A DNA stretch of 7,617 bases from DASYAN01 sp036501345 (GTDB taxonomy: Bacteria > Chloroflexota > Ktedonobacteria > Ktedonobacterales > Ktedonobacteraceae), in assembly GCA_036501345.1 (NCBI GenBank), contig DASYAN010000146.1, positions 1-7,617 of the forward strand, given 5' to 3'. Below are positions 1 to 5,484 of this stretch, piece after piece. Made by a program: the position numbers and the translations under genes. The notes beneath the pieces were generated by a model that was not told the DNA's origin, searched no databases, and worked only from the letters and a program-made list of their open reading frames with translations. Positions within the stretch are counted from its first letter, which is position 1, and every line of letters begins with the position of its first letter.

Positions 1-144
1 ATCGAGACTGGGAAAGATGTCTCTATCTATGTGAGTCGGAAGCATGCATATTCTATCATTTTCTAATGCTTAGACTAAAAAATTGATTAATACACTACTT
101 ACTCCAAATATCATTATTTAGATGCGTTGGCCCTGCCTATGAAG
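1..144. other. Flank left of the insertion sequence, no supported gene
   Basis: AT-rich DNA outside the insertion sequence. On the plus strand, frame 1 is open from the window edge to a TAA at 64-66 (21 codons, ending in SRKHAYSIIF). This could be the C-terminus of a gene entering from the left, but so short an open frame is expected by chance and I recognise no family. Nothing else coding, repeated or structured was seen here. Confidence 0.4.
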
Positions 145-155
145 CTCATCATTCG
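145..155 (+). repeat. Left terminal inverted repeat of the IS
   Basis: CTCATCATTCG, exactly complementary to 2398-2408. It lies 253 bp beyond the transposase stop codon. It is the only long matching pair I found between the two flanks of the transposase gene. Confidence 0.55.
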
Positions 156-317
156 AGTAACAGCAGAGAGGCAATACAATTGTGAGATGCGCTAGACGCT
201 TTTCGTCAGAAGACATTTGCTCCATAAGCCCAACCCCTCCGAAGAGCTTGTCGGTACCCATGCGAGGGATCACTCCGGGTGCTGGCTTGCGCCTCTCTCT
301 CAGAAGAAGGATACATG

Positions 318-348
318 AAAAAGGTAATGGTGATAATATTACCCCTTT
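318..348 (-). terminator. Candidate intrinsic terminator of the transposase gene
   Basis: Read on the minus strand, GGTAAT (343-338) pairs with ATTACC (328-323) around a 9-base loop and is followed at once by five T residues (322-318). G-U and A-U pairs between the upstream AAAGG and the T run could lengthen the stem. It lies about 60 bp past the transposase stop, the expected place for a terminator. The stem is short and AT-rich, so it may be weak. Confidence 0.5.
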
Positions 349-408
349 CTCTTGCTCCCCTCCTCATGATACATGCACATCTTTCTCTGTTCTCCCAATG
401 TCTTGCTC

Positions 409-2142
409 TCAAGCTGCAGGATTTGTCTGTGGAGCTTTTATTGCCGTTCTAGTAAGAGACGTGTAAATATCCTGCGACATTCCTACTACTTCTAAAACTC
501 GTTTTTGGACATGTGAAAAGCCTTCTACTTGATACACAATTTTGTCTTGTAAGTGCACTATGATGAGCTTGATATGGGTCAATGCCCGCAAAAGGCGCTC
601 TGCCGTTGGGTTGGTCGTCGTTTTGCGAGGACTATCCAGATAGAGTCCGGCGATCGTGCTGTGTTGCAGCTGCAAGGTACGCCGAGCGACAAACTCGATG
701 AGGGTGAGCAGACGGACACCCAAACTCAACAGGCGCGGCAAACCTACCACTTGATCCTCACGTCTGAGAAACATGGGGGCAATGACGAGCCGATCAGCTT
801 TGAAGCGTCCAAAATCCCGTTCGACCCGGTACTCGTTGCGATAATTGGAGCACCCCCTGCTCCAAAGAGAGCCGCTTGCGTGGGGCATTGGTGGCATACG
901 CTCGCCACCCTGCCATGGCTTTCTGCTCGGTGATGGTCTGCCGCACTCTCACGACCCCTGTGATCTGATAGCGCACCCGCTCCCGTACTTCTCGTTCACG
1001 ATTGGGCCCGTTGCGCCCGCGTCCTACCAGTTTCTCTTCTTGCTCACATTCTCGCTCGTACGTGTAGCAAAGCAGCCCTTTCACACTGTATTTCTTGAGG
1101 ATGGCCTCAGCTCTACTCACGAGGTCTGTTTGCTGAGTGATCTGTCGTTTCCCTCGTCCAATGGGTGGCGTGAGAGCAGTTCTGCTTGTCTCGTGTCGCT
1201 CGTCTAAGCTCTTGCATTGCTTGTTGGCAAAGGCAAAGCTCTGCACCACCAGCACCCGCTCCTGCCAGCTCTGCTTTCCATCTGTGCATGTCCTTTCCAC
1301 TTCATATCCGCGTGCGATCTGGTGGGTCCCTTCCTCATCGCAGATGACGACCGTATGCAACATCTCTTGCTTTGCCAGCCCTTCTTTCACCCACACGGCC
1401 AGCTGCTTGGCCATGTCTCCCACTTGGGAAAGCGGCATCAGATAATACTGTCCAGCTTGCTCAATTGCTGCTTGGATACACAGAGCACTCATCTTGCAAT
1501 CCCCTACGATCAACGGCCAAGCTTGCATAAGCACCGCAGCGTACGCAGGATCACTGGGAGGTACAAGAGATCATCCGCACTTTTCCCTTCTACAACATCT
1601 AATCCTATGGGTAATCCCAATGGATCAAGGGCTGCCATCATTAATTTTATCTGGCGTAATGCCGGATCATCTTTGCTATGTCCATATTGCCATATACTTC
1701 CCTCACCACCCTGATGATATCCTGAGACGGTTGTTGCATCCACTCGAACCGTCTCTTGAGGGAGCTCATAGATCCGTATCAGATTTCGCCCAAGATCCTC
1801 CTCAATCGCATTCCAACACTCATTGTGACTCAAATGGCGCAAAGCGATCGTTAATCGATCATCCGTAAAATCTGTCTTTCTGATTGGAAGTCCCGTCAAC
1901 AGTTCCAATGTCTCATGTTTCTCCCGTATCCAGTCCTCAACCGTCACTTTGCGATGATTCCCTTGAATCACAATATATACCAACCAGATGCTTATCACCC
2001 AATCTAAACTTAATCCTTGCTCTAAATGATGCCTCTTGATATGTCGATCCAGCAGCTCAGGTAAGTTCATTTGCTTCACAAACCCCAGCAACACTCCCAC
2101 ATCTCCCACCACTTCCGCATGGGTCTTGATCTCCTCTTCCAT
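409..2142 (-). pseudogene. IS1634/IS4-type DDE transposase, disrupted by two frameshifts
   Basis: When rejoined this encodes about 577 residues, a normal full length for IS1634-family transposases, which cut and paste their own element. Part 1 (2142 to about 1557) holds the N-terminal region and the first catalytic Asp in VRVDATTVSGYHQ (D135), then GHSKDDPAL. Part 2 (about 1557 to 845, one base out of phase) holds the second Asp in LIVGDCKMSAL. Part 3 (about 845 to 409, back in the original phase) holds the catalytic Glu in YRNEYRVERDFGRFK and the conserved PTAERLL segment near the C-terminus. The first break looks like the loss of one base in the C-run at 1556-1558; the second looks like one extra base at 843-846. 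All three DDE residues survive. The start at 2142 has a purine-rich ribosome site (GAGAGGAG, 2149-2156). Sequencing error is possible; programmed frameshifting is less likely because neither site has a classic slippery heptamer. Confidence 0.88.
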
Positions 2143-2397
2143 CTCCTACTCCTCTCTTGATCTTTTCGGGCCACTTCATCATGCAGAGACATACCGCAAC
2201 TCTCTACTGTCTCTTCTCTTTATTTTACCTCACCTTTCTGCTGATCTCCCATCACTTAGGACGAAAGTCTCATCGGAGTTCCTTTCTTTTGTTCCATCCT
2301 CTTTTCTATGCTAGCATAGAAATAGTATCCTCTCTCCTCATGCCCTTTTGTCCTCTCTCTTTCCCCGAAAAATAAAGGAAAGTGATTCTCGCTTTCC
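2143..2397. other. IS right margin, purine-skewed, non-coding
   Basis: The leader region of the transposase inside the IS. It contains no convincing gene. Its minus strand is strikingly rich in G and A (plus strand in C and T) over most of its length, so chance ribosome-site-like GGAG/GAGG strings are frequent. A perfect 20-bp palindrome lies at 2303-2322. I could not identify a convincing -35/-10 pair for the transposase. Confidence 0.5.
2303..2322. repeat. Perfect 20-bp palindrome upstream of the transposase
   Basis: TTTCTATGCTAGCATAGAAA reads identically on both strands with no spacer. It lies about 160 bp upstream of the transposase start, inside the IS. It could be an operator for a dimeric regulator, a transposase-binding site, or a hairpin in the leader transcript. 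The sequence alone does not decide between them. Confidence 0.7.
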
Positions 2398-2408
2398 CGA
2401 ATGATGAG
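2398..2408 (-). repeat. Right terminal inverted repeat of the IS
   Basis: CGAATGATGAG, the exact complement of 145-155, placed 255 bp upstream of the transposase start. The following inner bases (GGGAAAG read inward from this end, against GAGTAAC at the other) keep only scattered identity, so the strict repeat is 11 bp. Confidence 0.55.
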
Positions 2409-2511
2409 TAACTGTGTAAAATGAAAGCATCACTGAACGTTTCAGAAGGAGAAATCATCATAGTTAATAATCACCTGACCATCCTCCTAATATAACCAAC
2501 TCTACTACCCT
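2409..2511. other. Spacer between the IS and the MITE
   Basis: AT-rich and without a supported gene. It has a short imperfect palindrome, CTGAA-CGT-TTCAG (2433-2445). A good ribosome-site-like string, AGAAGGAG (2444-2451), follows, but no ATG, GTG or TTG lies at a usable distance; the triplet at the expected place is ATA. This may be the remnant of a gene start or chance. Confidence 0.35.
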
Positions 2512-2596
2512 TACAGCGGTTATCGGAAGGATTGATCCCTGGTTTTTTCGTAGTTTCCTCCATGCTGAGGGGTCAAGACTTTGACGAACCGCTGTA
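2512..2596. mobile_element. 85-bp MITE-like element with TA at both ends
   Basis: TACAGCGGTT (2512-2521) and AACCGCTGTA (2587-2596) form an exact 10-bp inverted repeat. The similarity continues inward for about 20 more bases: both ends share AAG, TTGA and CCCT at matching positions, giving an imperfect terminal repeat of roughly 29 bp. The outermost TA on each side fits the TA target duplication of IS630/Tc1-mariner elements. It contains no coding sequence, so it would need a transposase supplied elsewhere. It begins two bases past the stop codon of the minus-strand gene at 2599-3168, and its RNA could fold into a long hairpin at the 3' end of that transcript. No T run follows, so it is not a standard terminator. 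Confidence 0.6.
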
Positions 2597-2598
2597 GT

Positions 2599-3168
2599 TT
2601 AAACTGGCTGATGGTTTTGAGCATTACATGTATCGGCTAAGTTGTTCGACCGTACAATCAGATATACATCAATGACGATATTGTTCGACGGAAGCAGTTC
2701 TGTAAAGAGAGGATCAAAGTAAGATGCTACACTAAATACGCTGCCGTGAGCTGCCAGATCTTCTAAAACGAGGTAAGTCCGAGCAGCCAAGGCAGTTCCC
2801 AGGTTCCTATCAACTGCATTATTGCTGTCGTCTACTCCTCCATAGGCAATAGCCAGCCCTACTTGTCTTCCATGGAGAAAGCTCACAGAATTAATCTGCG
2901 GCTCAAGCGTCTTAATGGCAAAAGGCAATTGGCCTCTAAATGCATCGGGATTATTATCATTTAATATAATCTGGCAATACGTGTGTTCCAAAACAGGTCG
3001 TTTAAGGGATACAGTAGTAGGTGCCGGAGGTGGTGGTGGGTGGATACCCATTGTATTCGCAGCAAAGAAAAGCATCGCTAGCACTAGCAGTAAATCAGCG
3101 AAAAGCCAGCCAGCAGCAGATAGAGCTGACGATGTTCTAAGCGCTTCTCTAGATGTTCTCCATCTCAT
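2599..3168 (-). CDS. Single-TM MotB/ExbD/ZorB-like membrane protein with degenerate OmpA-like domain
   Basis: 189 residues. A short basic cytoplasmic N-terminus is followed by one membrane segment, WLFADLLLVLAMLFFAANT (21-39), with an Asp at position 25, and by a proline-rich linker (44-50). The layout W..xDLLLVL..xFF resembles the ion-carrying helix of MotB, ExbD and ZorB. The outer part (about 56-173) has the rhythm of an OmpA/MotB peptidoglycan-binding domain: an L..AIK.L helix, a GGVDD turn (110-114) where OmpA proteins have GHTD, the helix LGTALAARTYLVLEDL, then SYFDP and a final IVIDVYLIV strand. The similarity is weak and I judge it from pattern only. An in-frame TGA four codons upstream fixes the start at 3168; the ribosome site is poor (GAGTGAG). 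The gene follows the 628-residue gene on the same strand after 87 bp, with no obvious terminator between them, so the two are probably one operon and translated as partners. It could instead be an unrelated membrane-anchored outer protein. Confidence 0.8.
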   Translation of the reverse strand: MRWRTSREALRTSSALSAAGWLFADLLLVLAMLFFAANTMGIHPPPPPAPTTVSLKRPVLEHTYCQIILNDNNPDAFRGQLPFAIKTLEPQINSVSFLHGRQVGLAIAYGGVDDSNNAVDRNLGTALAARTYLVLEDLAAHGSVFSVASYFDPLFTELLPSNNIVIDVYLIVRSNNLADTCNAQNHQPV

Positions 3169-3255
3169 TGATTTTGCTCACTCTACAAATGTAACAGTCA
3201 TATCGCTTCATCTAATCAGTATCTTTCTCCAGGGTTGTATGAGAATAGTACTGTT

Positions 3256-5142
3256 TTACCAGAGTTTCCACCAAGGCCTCGGAGGTGGATTGTGGTGACC
3301 AGCCTGACTAGCCCTCAGAGATGGATTTTGCTGACTAGTCTGACTAGACTTCGGAGGTGGGTTTTGCTGACTAGACTGAAGAGGGACATCTCCAGAAGGT
3401 GCTTGACTCCTCCCTCTCTTGTTAGCAGTAGTGATAAGACTACTAGCAGCTTTCTCCAAATTCTCAGCAGCTTCGTTAAGCTTCTGCGAGGGTTGTTGTA
3501 AAAGCACATTGATATTAGGGAGTTGGCTCGCAGAAGCACTTATCATTCTGGCTGCGAGAGTTAGCTCTTGTAAAGGTTGTTGGAGTTGAGGAAGGCCTGC
3601 AGCGGCAGTGCTCACTTGATCGGCGGCATCGTTCAATGCCTTTGCTGGCTTATCGAATTGCGAAAGCTTGGTCGCGACTCGTTCCACCTCATCAGCAGCC
3701 TTCACAATTTGTCTAATTGTCTTCTGTACCTCTATGATCAGATCTTGATTGGAGTTCTTAATGCCATCAGTCATTATCTGAAAATCGGTTCTGGTTAACT
3801 GATCCAGTTTGCTAGCAACTTGTTCCAGATTCAGGGATGCATCCCTGGTATGTTTTCCCGAGCGTTCTACTACATCTGCTGCTCCTGTTAGTTCATTTAC
3901 CACTTCTTTTTGGGTATCTGCAATTTTCTGCACTACATTCTGTTGAGCGGTTGTTACCTGCTGAACAACTTGCTGCTGGGCTTTCACAATCTCCTGATAA
4001 ACATTTTCCTGATTATCCGCAATTTTCTGCACCACTTTCTGTTGAGCGGTCGTTACCTCTTGAGCAACTTGCTGTTGTGTTTTGACAATTTCTTGCTGCG
4101 TTGTATTGAGATCATTTAACCGATCGCCAATACCCTGGCTGGCCTGAGCATTCAGATCCGCGCTACTCGCCAGATCTTTCGCATTGCTCGCCAGATCATT
4201 AGAAGAGCTAGCTAAGCGGTTACTAGCATTGGTTAATGTCTGAAGCTGCTGATCATGGCTCTGCAGATTAGTATTCATCTTTTGGAGATTATTTGTCAGA
4301 AGCTGGACATCTTTATTGAATAGGGCCAGATCCCTACGAAACTCTATGACCAGAGTTTCTGTTTGCTTTTTTGCCTCTTGTATATAATCGCGGGCCTCGC
4401 TAGCTACGCGATCGTAATTTAATAGAACATCACCTAGCACTTGCTTGATTATCTCAGCTATCTTCTTTGTATCTCTATCTTGAAGAAGTGTATTGGCCCC
4501 CTCTCTCCCAATTAGTGCCAGCAAATCGTCGATGACACTATCAAAATCATTCTTGTGCAGAGACTTATAAATATTTTCTCGATACTTTCTTTTTGCCTTA
4601 GGAACAATCAAAACGAACATCAAAATTAAGAACGCTAGTAAGACTGCATCACAAAGGGCTGCATTTGAAAAAGGGATTACGAAGCCGTGAGTACCATGAA
4701 AGCCTTCTTGCCAGAGCAGAAGAAATGGTTGGTAGAGATCTTTGGCAGAAACACTCTTATCCATGAGATCCTTCTGGTAAGCATCAGAAGCCAAGCTTAG
4801 AGCCAACCAAGTGAAGGCAATAGGAGCTATACTCAGTAAATCGCGAAGCCCATGAAGGACGCTTAACCACAAAGCTCCCTTCTCTTCCAATTCCAGAATA
4901 ATTTCATCCTTTTTAAGATATTGATATGCTCCTTCAACTGTAAAATCCTGAAATTGCTGTGCAACAACGGTGAGACGCCTAGCACCATCTTGTACCGCGC
5001 GCTTTTCTAATGTCTTGATCAGATTTCTGACACGTTCAGCCAAGTTAGCATCAATAGCTTCCAATTTACTAAAGGGATTATAGGATGGTGTAGGAGATGC
5101 ATGGCCCGTTACAGGATATGAATTTCCAACCGCTGTATACAT
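3256..5142 (-). CDS. Two-TM membrane protein with long coiled-coil tail, ZorA/MotA-like in architecture
   Basis: 628 residues, no family recognised with confidence. Residues 1-90 are soluble and charged. A first membrane segment runs about 101-119 (LLSIAPIAFTWLALSLAS), an outer loop of about 40 residues follows, and a second membrane segment runs about 162-181, ending in the basic stretch PKAKRKYR. The positive-inside rule therefore puts both termini in the cytoplasm. Residues 182-235 form a helical linker. Residues 240-570 are almost continuous predicted coiled coil: heptad-like repeats at 307-328 (RLASSSN/DLASNAK/DLASSAD), then six 11-residue repeats at 351-416. The C-terminus (577-628) is Ser/Gln/Pro-rich with three 12-residue repeats and ends in PWWKLW. 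The start is supported by AGAAGGAG (5151-5158) eight bases before the ATG. A membrane base with a long helical tail, encoded just before a MotB-like partner, recalls ZorA, but ZorA/MotA/ExbB signature residues are not evident. Alternatives are a chemoreceptor-like signal transducer or a filament/curvature protein. Confidence 0.85.
   Translation of the reverse strand: MYTAVGNSYPVTGHASPTPSYNPFSKLEAIDANLAERVRNLIKTLEKRAVQDGARRLTVVAQQFQDFTVEGAYQYLKKDEIILELEEKGALWLSVLHGLRDLLSIAPIAFTWLALSLASDAYQKDLMDKSVSAKDLYQPFLLLWQEGFHGTHGFVIPFSNAALCDAVLLAFLILMFVLIVPKAKRKYRENIYKSLHKNDFDSVIDDLLALIGREGANTLLQDRDTKKIAEIIKQVLGDVLLNYDRVASEARDYIQEAKKQTETLVIEFRRDLALFNKDVQLLTNNLQKMNTNLQSHDQQLQTLTNASNRLASSSNDLASNAKDLASSADLNAQASQGIGDRLNDLNTTQQEIVKTQQQVAQEVTTAQQKVVQKIADNQENVYQEIVKAQQQVVQQVTTAQQNVVQKIADTQKEVVNELTGAADVVERSGKHTRDASLNLEQVASKLDQLTRTDFQIMTDGIKNSNQDLIIEVQKTIRQIVKAADEVERVATKLSQFDKPAKALNDAADQVSTAAAGLPQLQQPLQELTLAARMISASASQLPNINVLLQQPSQKLNEAAENLEKAASSLITTANKRGRSQAPSGDVPLQSSQQNPPPKSSQTSQQNPSLRASQAGHHNPPPRPWWKLW
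3265..3372 (-). repeat. Three 36-bp tandem repeats encoding a Pro/Gln-rich tail
   Basis: Three imperfect 36-bp units (3372-3337, 3336-3301, 3300-3265) encode 12-residue repeats: SQQNPPPKSSQT, SQQNPSLRASQA and GHHNPPPRPWWK. The DNA keeps shared strings such as TGACTAG and GGAGGTGG between units, so they arose by tandem duplication. The proline-rich units could be docking sites for another protein, or spacer length that can change by slippage. Confidence 0.75.
3895..4092 (-). repeat. Two 99-bp tandem repeats encoding six 11-residue coiled-coil units
   Basis: Residues 351-383 and 384-416 of the 628-residue protein are near-identical 33-residue units (EIVK.QQQV.Q, .VTTAQQ.VVQ, KIAD.Q..V..). Each breaks into three 11-residue units of pattern xIxxxQQxVxQ. 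The two DNA copies lie head to tail at 3994-4092 and 3895-3993. Eleven-residue periodicity is typical of slightly right-handed or straight helical bundles, as opposed to classic left-handed heptad coils. Confidence 0.85.
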
Positions 5143-5314
5143 AGTGATAGCTCCTTCTGTACATATACTGGATACTCACAGCCATTTTATATTCAGCAGC
5201 GCATACTTTATCTTCTTGAATGGGCACATAGAGCAGTGTCATTCTTTACATTTGCCATAAAAGAGAAGCTCACCACTTGCAAGATACTCGATGGTGGATA
5301 GACAAAAATAAGCA

Positions 5315-5326
5315 GGTATTAATACC
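5315..5326. promoter_or_regulatory. Candidate operator, perfect 12-bp palindrome
   Basis: GGTATTAATACC is a perfect palindrome about 56 bp upstream of the kinase promoter -35 box and about 170 bp upstream of the minus-strand start codon. Its position between divergent genes suits a dimeric regulator acting on one or both. No regulator gene is in the window. A chance palindrome of this size is possible. Confidence 0.35.
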
Positions 5327-5381
5327 GTCTGAAAATGACACCGAAGCTCTCCAAAATACGTCATATGCCTGTTCATCTTAC

Positions 5382-5410
5382 TTGACCTGAGCAGCCTCTG
5401 CTTCTATAAT
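5382..5410 (+). promoter_or_regulatory. Sigma-70-type promoter of the kinase gene
   Basis: TTGACC (-35, 5382-5387; consensus except the last base) and a perfect TATAAT (-10, 5405-5410) are separated by exactly 17 bp. Transcription would start near 5417, giving a leader of about 68 bases before the ATG at 5485. It is the clearest promoter in the window and suggests substantial, house-keeping-sigma-driven expression of the kinase. Confidence 0.8.
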
Positions 5411-5470
5411 AAACTAACAAACGTCAATAAATGCTTTACTAGTACAAAATACCTATCTAGCAGATAATTT

Positions 5471-5477
5471 GAGGGAG
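5471..5477 (+). promoter_or_regulatory. Ribosome binding site of the kinase gene
   Basis: GAGGGAG lies seven bases before the ATG at 5485 and decides that start, which places the kinase glycine loop (from residue 15) at the usual distance from the N-terminus. Confidence 0.75.
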
Positions 5478-5484
5478 TGCAATT

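Larger units (their letters stand above)
145..2408 (-). mobile_element. IS1634-type insertion sequence, about 2.26 kb, probably inactive
   Basis: The element is bounded by an exact 11-bp inverted repeat, CTCATCATTCG at 145-155 and its complement at 2398-2408. Partial matches continue a few bases inward (G.AA pattern). It encloses one transposase gene on the minus strand (409-2142) with nearly equal non-coding margins of 264 and 256-266 bp, which supports the ends. No target-site duplication is visible: the bases outside the two ends (TATGAAG and TAACTGT) differ. The length is large for IS1634 relatives, which are usually 1.5-2 kb. The transposase frame is broken twice, so the copy probably cannot move by itself. 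The boundary call is less certain than the transposase call; an 11-bp match between two flanks of this size could occasionally arise by chance. Confidence 0.65.
5143..5484. other. Divergent intergenic control region
   Basis: 342 bp between the minus-strand membrane-protein pair and the plus-strand kinase. No gene was seen. It holds the ribosome site of the minus-strand gene (AGAAGGAG, 5151-5158), a perfect palindrome at 5315-5326, and a strong plus-strand promoter at 5382-5410. For the minus strand, the only -10-like hexamer I noted near the gene is TATAAA (5191-5186), without a good -35 partner. That direction may therefore be weak or activator-dependent. Confidence 0.6.

Noticed and set aside
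206..412. Minus-strand 68-codon frame starting with TTG and overlapping the transposase stop
   Set aside because: The residue composition is not protein-like for any family I know, it starts with TTG, and it runs through the candidate terminator. It is probably non-coding IS margin.
182..466. Plus-strand open frame across the left IS margin
   Set aside because: It lies antisense to the transposase 3' end, with no ribosome site and Ser/Pro/Cys-rich noise. A shadow frame.
1556..1558. Programmed -1 frameshifting in the transposase
   Set aside because: The local sequence is not a classic X XXY YYZ slippery site, and a second, opposite shift is also needed further on. Mutation or sequence error is simpler.
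1217..1868. Long plus-strand open frames antisense to the transposase
   Set aside because: They mirror the coding strand, which carries clear DDE transposase motifs; their own translations show no domain.
2444..2496. AGAAGGAG followed by a short frame starting at ATA
   Set aside because: ATA is not a credible start here and the frame ends after about a dozen codons. Kept only as a note that a gene start may have been lost.
2512..2596. Inverted repeat read as an intrinsic terminator of the membrane-protein operon
   Set aside because: The arms are 65 bases apart and no T run follows on the minus strand. The TA ends and extended terminal similarity fit a MITE better.
3149..3211. Minus-strand 20-codon frame between the two membrane-protein genes (MKRYDCYICRVSKINEMENI), overlapping the start of the second
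   Set aside because: It contains a CxxC but has no well-placed ribosome site and no recognisable family. A frame this short is expected by chance; at most it could couple translation of the second gene.
3895..4092. CRISPR-like array
   Set aside because: The repeats are head-to-tail 99-bp coding units in frame, with no spacers between them; they encode coiled-coil repeats.
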